Assembly: GCA_025024175.1 (NCBI GenBank)
Contig: QCXZ01000137.1
Span: forward strand, 4,092,001-4,156,000
Direction of reading: 5' to 3'
Length of the DNA stretch: 64,000 bases
DNA from: Rhyzopertha dominica
Lineage: Eukaryota > Arthropoda > Insecta > Coleoptera > Bostrichidae
A program made the translations under genes and the position numbers. This document shows, one piece after another, positions 37,336-48,079 of the stretch. Numbering within the stretch: the first letter of the stretch is position 1; the number at the start of each line of letters is the position of its first letter. A model generated the notes under the pieces. That model made no database searches. It worked only from the letters and a program-made list of their open reading frames with translations, and was not told the DNA's origin.

Positions 37336-38189
37336 GCGTAAAATAGAAGTTTGGTTAAAATTATCAGTCCGAATTTTGTGCCAAAACTTATGAGATATAC
37401 GTTATGTTCATACGAGAGAATGACAATGGCACCAAAGCTTCTTGTGCAAGTCAGTATAACTTTAGCAATTAAAAGAAGTTTTCAAAGAGATGTATTTGAT
37501 TGTTTTTTCCTTCATGTTTATTAGCATCATAGAATATTCCTTGAAACGGAGCCTGTACTGCACATCCAACACATGTTCTGATCCCAGCCCACGATAACAG
37601 TCGCCTTTATCATGCTAATATTTACCCCCAACTTTTTAAATCGGTGCCTGTGTACACGCAGGTGTCTGGCGTACAGTCTTTATTTTCCTAATCTCTGCTT
37701 CCTCCAGGATTAAATCTCGAGGACCGATTCCTCCTTCCGCCTTTGTTATGCCCGCTATCTGTCGGGCCCCTCTGTTAAGGTTTTCCCCCGTTTTTTCCGA
37801 GAAAATACGGCCCGTAATCTACGCGGGCAACACTCCTGGCTGACGCGAGATATGAAAAATACACCGGAGGGCACAAAATGAATCCCCGGCGATGAGTTAT
37901 ACTGGAGCACGCGAGCTGCTCTTTTGTTTTGTTTATTTTGGTGGCTTGATGAGAAAATGGAGGTAGCGGCTCGTTTTGAGGGGACCGTGATTAATAATGA
38001 TGCTCGTGATGCCTAATTTGTGCGAAACATGGGTTGGGGAGATTATTCCAAGTTTTTTTTTTGTAGCAGTACCTACAAAAAGCCTGTTTACTTACATATA
38101 TTTTAAATTATCTATTATATTTACAATGTTCACTTCTCATTTTATCAGGGAAATTCTAAATGAACGTAGTTAAACACTTTTGTAGAAAA
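37336..38189. other. Intron with GC-richer island at about 37,560-38,050
   Basis: No coding or repeat signature. The island is conspicuously less AT-rich and not repeat-like, so it could be conserved regulatory DNA of the navigator gene; this is inference from composition only. Confidence 0.4.
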
Positions 38190-38360
38190 TATGCAACATT
38201 TGACTAGTAAAGAAGTAAGCTGGGGAAGTGCCATGGGTGTTCCACATGGATCAGTGTTGAGCCTCTGCTATATCTTTTTTACGTGCGAAGTTGGACCTTA
38301 ACTGGCTTAATTGCAAGATTTGCGGATTACACTATCTTCGTGTATAGTAAAATAAATGCA
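38190..38360 (+). pseudogene. LINE reverse transcriptase scrap
   Basis: The frame reads GVPHGSVLSLCYIFFTCEV, then in another frame LIARFADYTIFVY. These are RT motif B (GVPQGSVLxPLLY) and the catalytic FADD (here FADY) of a Jockey-type element, only about 55 codons in all. Confidence 0.6.
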
Positions 38361-38893
38361 TCCTTTGCTAGAGGGGGTAGGGTAATGACTTATTCGAGTA
38401 TTCGTTTAAAAAAACATTTACTACTTTCATAACATTTTAACGTATGTCCCTTCACTAAAAGATTTTGACGTACTCATTACAAATGTCTTTATTTATTCGA
38501 AAACACTTTGTGCATGGTCAAAATTTGACAGTGAACGTTTAACATAAGTAGAGCTTGCAAAATATGCACTAGAAATTATCAATTTTATTAAAATACTCGA
38601 ACGTAAATACACACTTAATACAAATAATTATAAAACCAAAACTAAAAGTAATTTCTAGAAGAATTCCTCCAATACTGTGACTATAAACAATTACTTAAAC
38701 ACTAATATTATGGTAACAAAAAGTGACTAAATATTTTTTAATATGAAAAAGGATGCCGTTATTTATAAATACAGATTTGTACGCCGAAAACACCGTTCTA
38801 TGCAAATTTTAAATAATTAATATATATTTCAAAGTGAATTGCATGTCATTTAAAGCCATACCTGGTGTCTCCAGCCTCCAGCAGCTTTTGATA
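38361..38893. other. Intron, AT-rich, nothing recognised
   Basis: No feature seen. Confidence 0.45.
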
Positions 38894-40028
38894 TACAGGA
38901 TCGCTACAAAGTATGGAACCAGCAGGATATTTCAGGTTCTGAAATTGTGCATGGGCCTATGGGTAATTAAAATTCATTTTCTGGAATTTTTTCAACTCCG
39001 TGTCAGTTCTCGTTTCCGAGATATGGGCGCAAGTTCCATTTTTTAATGGAAAGGGGGGTCAAAAGGCACTTCATTGAAAAGGACATTTTTTCCTGATTTC
39101 AAAAATATATCGCTTGTACAATTTATTGCTTCTGAGTTGAGAAAAGTGTAAATACAATAATTGAGTCTGTCAAAGAATGAAAACAATTTTCTTTATCGCT
39201 AAAATGGACAAAAAAGCGAGATATTACCATTTTTGTCTAGTTTGATCATTATTCCGTGAAAAAAGCTGTTTTTTTTTTCAGATTTACATTACAGAAGATG
39301 CTCAAAATGTCCCCATTTACTTCCTAGCAGTAATGCAGGCTTGAGTAAAAGTTTTTTAACGTTCTTTGTAGCATATTTGGAGGTAAATTTTGAATTTCTG
39401 CCCTGATTCGTTCTTTTAAATTTTCTGCATTATGTAGTGGATCAGCATAAATACGATTTTTCAACTACCCCCTCAGGAAAAAATCAAGTGGCGTCAGATC
39501 AGGGGAACATGCTGGTCATTATATCGCTCCGCGCCTACCAATCCATCTGTCTGGAAATATCGCATTCAAATATCCACGAATGATGACTGCAAAACGGGGC
39601 GGTGCACCATCTTGCTGAAACCATATCTGTTCAGAAGGATGCGCAGCATTTTCACGATAATATCTGGTATAATGTGTTCGCGCAAGAGCTGTAAATACTT
39701 GACCGCATTCGATTTTCCATCGATGAAAAAAGGCTCAATAATGTGCTCACCGATATTACCACACCAGACATTCACTTTCTGAGGGTGTTGTTTATGAACG
39801 TGTTCCATCCAATGTGGATTTGAGTCCGACCAATATCTGCAATTATGTCTATTCACATTATCATTGAGGAAAAAAGTCGCTCCTTCAGAAAATATAATCC
39901 AATTTAAAATATTTCTATCTTCATCTATCATGTTCATAGCAGTTTCGCAAAATTCTATCCTACGATCGAAATCATACTTGCTCAGTTCTTGTAATAAGTG
40001 AATTTTGTATGGATGAAACTTCTGCTAC
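38894..40028 (-). mobile_element. DD41D mariner-type transposon family B, truncated copy
   Basis: The left end TACAGGATCGCTACAAAGTA and about 300 bp of subterminal repeat match 54,836 onwards. The minus strand carries the C-terminal two thirds of the transposase, including DEDRNILNWIIFSEGATFFL, HPQKVNVWCGNIGEHII and KYLQLLREHIIPD. The DDE tail continues with shifts near 39,600-39,470. The copy ends abruptly at about 40,028, where copy 2 continues into the N-terminus, so the 5' part of the gene and the right TIR are missing. Confidence 0.8.
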
Positions 40029-41168
40029 TAAGAAGTGGAAGATATTAGGCATTATTTATTCATAAGAATTGATGAATATGCAGTTTCTTAGTATACCTGA
40101 GCTACTGTAACAACTTTAGCAATTATGCAAGGTAATTAACGAAAACATGCAGTTTCATATAATCCAAGCTCTAAACATGAGATTGGCAGATTATGTTAGT
40201 AGTAGGTAAACAATAAATCACATTCTTTTGTCAGGCTGTCTTGGTCTGTCAGCAAATCATAAGCAATTTGATGAATTTTTTATTGAACACCTGTTAGTAA
40301 TAAATTTATGTTAAATTATAGAAGACAGTACTCATTATTGTTAAAAATGTATTCTAGATCTAACCTTGTGTTCATATAAAGAAAGACATGTTATTTAGGT
40401 GATTACTTTAGGGATGTGATATTTTGTTACCTATGTAAAAATAGGGTATGTGCTAGTAAAACTATTAAACCTATATACTTGGCAAATGATCGAAAAAGTA
40501 AAGCAACTTACAATTAACTTTCGCAAGGAAAATAATTTTTACATAGAATAGAAAAAATAATTTTTCTCTTCGTGCAGGGATAAACAACGATCGCTGTCTA
40601 ACAAATTTTCGGAACATTTTTTTAAATTTAGAATAAAAATTTCCTGGTTTCTTCCACCGCGCAATTAAGACATCGCCTCCGCCTCGTCGCCTGACAACAA
40701 CCGGGTCATTTATCGCGGTCTCGCTAAAAAAATATCGCGAATCGGAACACATTATAGTCGAACCCCTCCGACCTTTGGTGCACTCGACGCGCAGCATCGC
40801 CCGCCATTGAGATGCTAATGCCAGGAAGGGGGCGCCCATGTGGCAGATGCAGTTTCTCATTGTTGGGGTGCGTGCGTCCGTGACCGCCAGACAGCCTGGT
40901 GCCGCGCCAAACAATTATTACGTCAGATGGGGAACACGAATTCCAACGCGCGGAGGTGCAGGAGTCTGCCCAACTCGCCGGAGACGCGCAGGTACCTAGT
41001 GAAAATGCTTTTTCTCTGAAGAAGAGCGTCGAGTTCTGTCTTATTTTGGTGGCAATGTGTTGTTTGGACCTTGCGAAAGCGAGTGAACCTGAAACCCTCT
41101 GAAGAAATCGTTTCCTTTACACCTAGTGCGGTTGTCTGATTTTTTGTTAATGAAAATCGTTGTTCCAG
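40029..41168. other. Intron upstream of the large exon, with GC-rich segment 40,640-41,140
   Basis: The segment directly before the exon is GC-rich. It carries a 147-codon minus frame (40,471-40,914) and a short plus frame (40,899-41,102), neither resembling a known protein. It could be conserved intronic DNA or an alternative first exon with promoter. It ends in the acceptor TTGTTCCAG at 41,160-41,168. Confidence 0.4.
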
Positions 41169-42054
41169 GTCTTCCACGGGGGCCCACAAGCCCGTCAGTA
41201 GTATACCTCTACCTGGTTCTGCGCTTCCAGCGAGAAAATGCCCTCCAGACAAAGTGCGGCCGATGGCCACTTCCAGCAGGGCACCGAGCCCTGCCATGTC
41301 CATGATTCCACGTGCTCCTCCGGGAGCAATCAACAGTCCTTATCAAGCGCCTCCGCAGAGCAAGAACTCCATGTTGGACAAGCTCAGGCTGTTCAAAAAC
41401 AACGACAAACCCACTCCGGTGGTTACGGGTAAGCGGACTAGCAGTTCCAGTGGTGTTTCCTCCGCGAAAAGTGAAAGATCCGATAGCAGTGCTAGTTTAG
41501 AACCGAACCTGGACCTGAAACCCAGGAACAGTGCGAACAACGTGCGCGCCAAGCAACAAAAAGTGTCGAAAACTGTCCCCAACAGCACCAAAAGCAGTCC
41601 CGGTTCCAACAAGAAGGAAACTCCCAACGGAGTAGTGAACAAACCCATCTCCAAAGTGGCATCGGAAGTGGAGAAGCACGCCACCAAAGTTTCGAGCATC
41701 CAGGTGGCGAAAACGGACGCGAAGCCCAAGGTCAACCAAGCCAAACAGGTGGAACACACGAAGGCGTCCTTGCAAGGCCCCCAGAGCGGTTTGCCCACGC
41801 AGCACGCCGTCGGAACGGGCATTCCGAAGCCCACGGTCGCCGTCAAAGGAACCAGCAAGCCGCCGAGGGAGGAGAAGAAGCTCTCCGGCTTGTCGAGGGA
41901 GGGCTCTCAGACGAAGATAGCGTTGGTGTCGCCGATCAAGAACGACAACCAGCTGTCGGAGAGCAGTGCCTCCACGCAGCAGAGCAACTCGAGTGACAGC
42001 AGCGTGATCTTGAAGCCATCGAGTGATAGCGGTGCTGAGCAGGGGAAGAAAGAG
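41169..42054 (+). CDS. sick: Neuron navigator (sickie/NAV) exon: basic Ser/Pro-rich region with SxIP motifs
   Basis: An 886-nt exon, with one base to complete Arg then 295 codons, ending in phase 0 at GAG|GTAAGT. It encodes a basic, Ser/Pro/Lys-rich, probably disordered region. The block SKNSMLDKLRLFKNNDK (about residues 60-76 of the exon) is a recognisable navigator motif. There are two clear SxIP matches, VSSIPLP and MSMIPRAP, and a related TGIPKP. SxIP motifs recruit end-binding proteins, and vertebrate NAVs track microtubule plus ends (family knowledge), so this exon probably provides that activity. SSASTQQSNSSDSSVILKPS near the end is also navigator-like. The frame has no interruption. 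The reverse strand shows long spurious frames only because the exon is GC-rich. Confidence 0.93.
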
Positions 42055-42894
42055 GTAAGTCAACGACAAAAGTATCGTAACGTTGAGGTCACACTTGATT
42101 GCTGTTTGTAAATTATAATAATAAGTCAAAGTCTTGGCTAATTGGTTTAATTAATTTAATCCAGTTGCAGCAGTCGGTGCTAATAGGACTCGACTTTAAT
42201 TGCAGATTTCTAGTGAAAGTGTCATTATATTTTTAGTATCTCTGTAATTAATGCACTGAAATTGATTTATTTTTATTTGGACACAGAAACACACGTGGCG
42301 CCACTGGAGTTCAGAAGAATACGCCAGAATAAGTTTTATACTATTTATTTTTAAAAACACTACACCACTCTGCACATGTTATAAATGTTCGGTAGTAGCA
42401 GTATACTCACAAACGGACATTTCTGGCGAGATACTTTCATTTAAGTTTGAATATAATTCATCGATTTCCCAACATTTGCCTTATTATACTAAGTTACATA
42501 AATCTTATTGATATTCTTAAAGGCGTCAAGTCAGTAGATCGTATAGGGTCACAGTGTAGTCCACTGATTTGAAATATTTATTCGCAAATTCTTGAGCCTC
42601 GTTTTTTATATTACACAATATACACAATCCTTATCGTCTGGTCATTGTTTCGGATTCCAAAACACTTAGTGCCAGTAGGCTGTCAAAATGTGCTAAACCG
42701 AGTTAGAGGCACAATTGGTTGATGAGGGTATCTAAAAGCCTGTGTCATGATATGACGAATCATTGTGGCGAATTTTTGGAAAATGATTTAAAATTTTACT
42801 TCACTTTTAACAATAAAATAATTTTTCATGTAAAGAGATCTTATTTTTACAACTCACTGGAGGTCGACAAAAAACTGCCCTCGTAATAAAACAG
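42055..42894. other. Intron, unassigned
   Basis: AT-rich, nothing recognised. Confidence 0.45.
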
Positions 42895-43000
42895 TCTGGC
42901 TAAGAATCGAATCAGGTCCTTTGATGGGGCAGTGTTTACCGTGCTAGAACATATTCCCGGAAACAAAGGTTCGAATCCCGGTCTGAACGAATATTTTTTA
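42895..43000 (+). repeat. tRNA-derived SINE or tRNA-like remnant
   Basis: GGTTCGAATCCCGGTCTGAA at about 42,971 is an excellent RNA polymerase III B box with the T-loop consensus. An A-box-like TGGGGCAGTGTTTACC lies about 45 bp upstream. The T stem pairs poorly and no acceptor stem closes, so it is not a working tRNA gene. Confidence 0.45.
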
Positions 43001-43199
43001 TCCCTATATAATTCTGCCTGAGTATTATAACTATTAGGTAGTTCAAAAAATGATGTTGGTTTTAAACCTTGAATTTTGAAAAGCCTAGATTTTAAATAAA
43101 ACAAAACATCAATAATCGAAATACGAACCATACGAGTCGATACAAAATTCTGGAGTTCTGAAGGCGTTTTCAACATCGTCTTGGTTTTCGAAACGTTTA

Positions 43200-43690
43200 T
43201 TCTGAATGAAGGTGCCCAGACGCTTGAAAAAGTGCTAGCTAGAGGTGGGAGTTCTAGCGAATATGGTGGGTTAGGCAGGATTTCGTAGCCAAACTTTTTT
43301 GTGAGACATACAGACGAGCGTTATCGTGGAGAAGTGGTCTTTCTCTAGTGACCAATGCTAGCTAATGTCGAAGTTTCTGGTTAATTTTGTCGATTTGTTG
43401 ACAAAACTTCTCTACTACAATCATTTCAGCCGGCTTCAAGAAACTGTGATGGATGAGACCAACCTCAGACCACTAAACAGTCACCTTCTTAATTTTGGCT
43501 TGATAACGGTTATCGCATGTTTTGATCTGTCTATCGTTGTTGTGGCACAAGATGGACTACGACGCCACTTCAAAACGACTTTTTTTCGTTCATTTTGCGT
43601 TATATTTACTTGCTGAGCTTCTTTGACTTTCCAATTTCTCGCAGGTATACGTCCCTCCTCGACTTTGAGCATCTTATCCATCGTTTTTTG
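43200..43690 (-). pseudogene. Mariner transposase remnant
   Basis: The minus strand reads TVWWSEVGLIHHSFLKPAEM (about 43,430-43,490), then KFCQQIDKINQKLR, then LLHDNARLYVSQKS (about 43,290-43,335). The last keeps the second catalytic Asp in HDNARPH context. This is the classical mariner core (VWWD..G.I.YELL, CQQLxxLxxxL, HDNARPH). The 3' end fades by 43,200. Frames further upstream to 43,690 are only weakly mariner-like. Confidence 0.65.
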
Positions 43691-43696
43691 GTGTGA

Positions 43697-43835
43697 AGGC
43701 TGCCGTGGTTGTTGTCGATGACATGTTGCTTTCCGGGCTGATTTCAGAGCTACTTCTGGGGAAGACATCGACATGAGTGTCGAAACGTCAAGGTCAAACA
43801 ACCAACGTGGGAACCAGCCCGGAAACAACATGGCA
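43697..43835. mobile_element. Penelope-like pLTR scraps in head-to-head arrangement
   Basis: The left part (GTTGTTGTCGATGACATGTT, then GCTTTCCGGGCTG) matches 18,483-18,530 directly. From about 43,743 the sequence reverses: GTGTCGAAACGTCAAGGTCA then AACCAGCCCGGAAACAAC matches the complement of the same region. The inner CGACATGAGTGTCGAAACGTC keeps the hairpin-plus-GAAAC motif. Confidence 0.5.
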
Positions 43836-44184
43836 CGGACCTTCGTTTGTCCTTCCTTTGCTGAATGCCCTGTTGGCTTTGCGACTGGACCCTGCTGCTT
43901 TTGAGGCCCAGTTAAAACCGAGGGGTCCCTCACTTACCGAAAAATGTACAGTGATTCCCTCATTTAGTGGAATATTTTAGTATTATTCCTTCATTCCCGT
44001 TATTCCCTCATTTATTCCACTTTACTCCCTGTATTCCACTAAATATTCCCCTTATTCCATGTATTCCACCAATTATTCCACTTACTCCCTGTATTCCATC
44101 TACTTCTTACGTCTTTGATAAACTCCACAACCACATGTCAATTTTATTACAAATAGTAATTCTTATGAATATAGAACCTTAATG

Positions 44185-45030
44185 TACAGGGTGTCCCATT
44201 TTTGTTGTAATTGTAGGGTATCTCGGTAACTACGAGTATTACTGCTAGAAGGTTGCAGTTTTGACACTATTGTCTTACTTTTTTGTTGTGAGTTGAGCTG
44301 TACCCTTTTGTATCGTCTTTTGTTTTAAAGCTATAGTCTACTTTTCAAAAATGTAACATTTTTTCAGTTTTTAATATCTCGATGGGATATGTAGATACAA
44401 AAAAGTTGTGGAAAATATTTTTATAGATATTTTTATTCTGAATCCACTGCCTACTCACAATCTTTTTAGGGGGTCACATTTTAGAGATATAACGCAAACT
44501 TGCCTTTTTTGGAAACCATGGTTGACTTTGCTATGGTTGAAAAGATATATTTTGTCTGATTAAGAAAATGTATACATTGTTAGGTTAAACAATGCATAAG
44601 TACCTACTCATTTCCAGATAAACAATAGTTTTCATTAGTTTCAGGGCATCTAGATTACCGATAAAAAGAACTGCATGAGCGCTTTCGGGAGTCTTATGAA
44701 TGTATTCAAATATGCATAGATAATATTTTACTTAATAATATAAATTATATTGGGTTTTTTGTTTCATAGCCTCCTGGATGTAAACATAAAATCTGATTAA
44801 ATTACTAAAAAAATTAATATTTACAAAATTTTTAAAAATAAACCTAGCATTGCATACATTTTCTTAATCTGAAAAAAATAGGTAATTTCAAAAGTGGGCT
44901 GTAGCTTTAAAACAAAAGACGATACAAAAATGGCAATGGTACATCTTAACTCACAACAAAAAAGTAATGTCCAATCTGCAACCCTTTGACATTAATAGTT
45001 ACCGAGATACCCTACAATTACAACGAAAAG
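44185..45030. mobile_element. Foldback MITE family 1, copy 2
   Basis: Starts TACAGGGTGTCCCATTTTTG and carries the same two long inverted arms as 3,943-4,976, but the last dozen bases of the right arm (GGGACACCC) are missing. The spacer is inverted relative to copy 1. It is nested in the composite element. Confidence 0.85.
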
Positions 45031-45037
45031 GTAGCAT

Positions 45038-45413
45038 AACATGGGTAGCTTTCTTATTATCAGAGATAGAGATNACGGTTACCCGACAAACAAAAAAAAA
45101 TCCCGAAAAACAAAATAATCCAATATGGCTGCCACAACAAAAAAAATGAACCTGAACGAAACGTTTTCCGCAAAATACAACTGCAGCAGCTTGAAGAGCA
45201 TAAAAAAGTGTTCTAACAAAGTGCTTCCTATTTTTTGATCACAGGTCAGGTAACCATTTGTGAATTTTTCGGCTTTTTGGTAATAACTTGAAAATGGTAA
45301 AATGGAAAATCGTCATTTCAAATATGAAAAGATATCAACTAATATGCAGAGTACCCGGCAAACCTTTTCCCATTTAAAAGAATCTCTATCTATGATAATA
45401 AGAAAGAGGCATA
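45038..45413. mobile_element. Short TIR element (possible MITE)
   Basis: GTAGCTTTCTTATTATCAGA at 45,045 with the following GATAGAGAT is repeated inverted at 45,383-45,410 (ATCTCTATCTATGATAATAA then GAAAGAGGC). This gives arms of about 30 bp around 300 bp of noncoding DNA. An N is at 45,074. It occurs only once in the window. Confidence 0.5.
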
Positions 45414-45539
45414 AATCTGCACACAATGAAATTTTACAATTGATTTAACTTGCAATAAACTCATTTTGGCGTTTTCAATTTCACATTATTATTATTATTG
45501 CCACCTGAACGTCAAACTTTTTTTTAAACTGACTTGGGA

Positions 45540-46145
45540 ATTAAGTGTTATTTCGTCATAACTTCTATTGGGTCGTATTATCTGTAAAATTTTCAATTAA
45601 TTTAATAATTGGTCCTTTTGCTCAATATGTAAAATATCAACATTACTATTAATATTGTAACTGTAGTCTGTATCTAAAAGATGGTTTGCTAACGGAGAAT
45701 AATTTTGTGCCAATCTAAGTTATTCAATTTATGTCGATAACATTAGCAAAAAATAAAAAAAAATGAAGAGATTAATTATTACATTTAATGCTACCTTAAC
45801 TTTGGAAAAAACTCTATTTAATAATAAAGATATAGTTCCAACGATGGATAAATATGGGGTATACAAACAACGATACAAAGATTGCAAGTACAATAAGGAG
45901 GAAGAATTTTTAGAAATTTTAAAACAAGAATAAAAGAAAATTTATGATTTTCACGATTGCACAAAATTATTCTCTGTTTGCAAACCATCTTTTAGATACA
46001 GACCACAATTTCGAAATTAATAACAATGTTGATATTTTACACATTAAGAAAAGGGCCAATTACTAAATGCATTAGAAATTTTAGAGTTAATAAGATCCAA
46101 TAAATGTCCTGACGAAATAACACAAATTCTCAAGTAGATTTTGAA
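45540..46145. pseudogene. Two Penelope-like endonuclease C-termini, inverted to each other
   Basis: The plus strand at about 45,970-46,135 reads FANHLLDTDHNFEINNNVDI then LHIKKR, then in a shifted frame LLNALEILELIRSNKCPDEI. The complement of 45,540-45,728 reads LANHLLDTDYSYNINSNVDI then LHIEQKDQLLN. Both are the last part of a Penelope GIY-YIG endonuclease (ANH...H region). The plus copy also keeps a rudimentary VYKQRYKDC start near 45,865. The two copies are about 80 percent identical, tail to tail, with about 230 bp between. Both are dead. Confidence 0.7.
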
Positions 46146-46445
46146 CCTACATATTCACAACACAAATTTTTTTAGTGTACAACGTTCATTTTTACTAAAA
46201 TGTGGACCCAGTTTTACAGCTTATATTACAAAAAAAAAACGCGCAGGCGCATTATTTCGTATTCCATTAGTACTCCCGCAGTAATCCCTGAAATTCCGCT
46301 AGTACTCCCCTAAATTCCACTAGTACTCCCCTTTTACTCCACGTATTCCACAATATTCCGTCATATTCCCCTAATATTCCACGTATTCCGCGATATTCCC
46401 GGGTTAAATGTATACCGATTCCGCTAAGTGAGGGACCCCTCGGTT

Positions 46446-46913
46446 AAAACACAAAAGAATCTTGCATACAATTGCTTCTTTTCCATGTTAAGATCTTTGA
46501 AAATTAACTGAGGTTAAATAATAATCCACAAATAATATAGATATTTCAAAAATCCACATTATGTTTTGAACAACCTAATACATATAGCCAGCGATTACAT
46601 TGTAATTTACTAGACTTTCCAGTCTACCCTCCACGGAATAAAATTAACATGATCAATCTGAAACTATATACCCATATCTCTGTGCGTATGACAACTCCGG
46701 TAATTATTAATCTTGCCTTTGTTTCAATAGCAAAGTAAACACGTAATCCACCACATCATATTACGTTGCCTCACATGAGCTTCATTATATGATACCATCA
46801 TAGCTCCTGGTCGCCACGGAAATCTGAACGGACTGTGTAAACGTCCTCTTCCTGAATTATTAACTTGGACGGAACATGACATCCCGTGTACTTAACAATT
46901 TCTGTCCTTCCAG
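46446..46913. other. Intron end before exon 46,914
   Basis: No repeat recognised. Ends in the acceptor TTTCTGTCCTTCCAG at 46,899-46,913. Confidence 0.5.
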
Positions 46914-47257
46914 TCTTCCATCTCCGCAAAACCTCCCGAAGACTCCGAACCACCTGGACACCGTCGCGATGGTTCTCAGGGCGACGAAGACGCCACCGTC
47001 AACGTGGAGCCCATGAGGCCGCTGCTCCGCGGGTACTGCAGCACTCTGACTCTTCCTTCTAGAGCTAGACAGCCACAGTATCCCAGGATGCCGGATTCCA
47101 TCAATGATTACTGCGAAATCAGCGTCGCCAACGGTTACCTCTCCGATGGTGATGTATTGCAGAAACAGATGCCAGCAGAACTGGTCGATGGATATGTTTC
47201 GGAAGGTGGCGCTGTGTTGTATCAGAGGAGGTTGCAGGCGGGAAATATTCCAAATGG
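46914..47257 (+). CDS. sick: Neuron navigator (sickie/NAV) exon: conserved GYCSTLTLP block
   Basis: A 344-nt exon, phase 0 in and phase 2 out (donor TGG|GTGAGT). After an acidic-to-basic linker it carries VEPMRPLLRGYCSTLTLPSR, then INDYCEISVANGYLSDGDVL and LVDGYVSEGGAVLYQRR. These strings are signature blocks of navigator proteins, shared between insects and vertebrates, of unknown structural role between the CH domain and the coiled coils. The frame is open throughout and its composition is much less AT-rich than the intron. The phase agrees with both neighbours. Confidence 0.93.
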
Positions 47258-47447
47258 GTGAGTCATAATATCTTTGTAAATTGCTTGGATAACTGAAGTA
47301 TGAGTCCATCTATCTGCCTAGTTATGGCATATCTAGTGCTACTAGCAGGGCAGAGATCTATAGTAAAATAAATTTCGTTGCAATTCAACAAACACGAGAA
47401 ATTGCACTATCAGAAATTTAAGATTTTTTAACTCTCGTCTCTACAGG
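47258..47447. other. Intron start
   Basis: Nothing recognised. Confidence 0.4.
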
Positions 47448-47565
47448 TTAGGTCTAGTGCAGACACCGTGGTAGAGAACTGGTTTTGCTTATAAACCAAA
47501 GGTAATGGTAAGATACAAGTGAAAACTTTAGCGTCATTGGCATCTATCAGTAAAAACCTGACAAC
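47448..47565 (+). mobile_element. MITE family 3, partial copy
   Basis: GTTAGGTCTAGTGCAGACAC at 47,448, then AACTGGTTTTGCTTATAAAC, matches the first half of 16,103-16,333. The hairpin half is largely degraded. Confidence 0.6.
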
Positions 47566-47639
47566 GCTACCTAAGATTGTGTTGATACTTTTAGCTCCTC
47601 ATTCAGATTTAATTAATTTCTCATTCATCTATCTTACAC

Positions 47640-48010
47640 ACTTAAAATGAAGAATAAAGGCGATAGACTGAGCATACTAAATAACTATCGTGCCATATCT
47701 CATAAAAATTCTAATCCGCCACTTAGAAAGAGGATTTGCTCCTTTTTGGAGACATATTGAGCAGTGTCAGCACAGGTTTCTTGATGATCTGTGTACATAA
47801 ATCGTATTGAATGATATTTTTGAGACAACAACAATCATTCTTCTTGCATGGGATTTGTCGACATTCTATAATCATAATGTGTTATCGAAATCTATGCGTC
47901 TCATTCAAATTACTTGTTAATGCAAGTAAGTAACACCAATTGTGTATTATGGCATTCGAATATTTTAACACTAATTAAAGAGCTTGGAAACTAGATGGTT
48001 GTTGTTTCAA
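47640..48010 (+). pseudogene. Jockey-like LINE reverse transcriptase scrap
   Basis: Plus frames read KGDRLSILNNYRAISH, then RICSFLETY, then after shifts LLAWDLSTFYNHNVLSKSM. These correspond to RT blocks with NYRPIS, the LYxFLE helix and motif A (FxDLSKAFDxVNHxxLL), the last heavily mutated. Stops are frequent. Confidence 0.4.
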
Positions 48011-48079
48011 CCTGACCATAATTTCCAAATAAATTTGATTTATCAAGACGAGTAGAGCAAAATTTATTCTGTCAACAGA

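Larger units (their letters stand above)
43913..46445. mobile_element. Composite TIR element with TTAAAA duplication and ATTCC-rich arrays
   Basis: At the left, TTAAAA is followed by CCGAGGGGTCCCTCACTTA (about 43,919). At the right the exact complement TAAGTGAGGGACCCCTCGG is followed again by TTAAAA (about 46,421-46,445). The TIR is thus about 19-22 bp and the flanking direct repeat TTAAAA looks like a target-site duplication. Inside each end lies an ATTCC-rich irregular tandem array (43,950-44,110 and 46,250-46,400) in the same, not inverted, orientation. The middle is filled by other elements listed separately. No transposase of its own was seen. Confidence 0.7.

Noticed and set aside
40471..40914. 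147-codon minus frame as a host gene
   Set aside because: The first half is GC-rich and the second half is AT-rich intron with Lys/Phe bias; no motif and no splice logic.
41343..42129. Long minus-strand frames of 171 and 210 codons
   Set aside because: They are shadows of the GC-rich navigator exon on the opposite strand and lack any motif.
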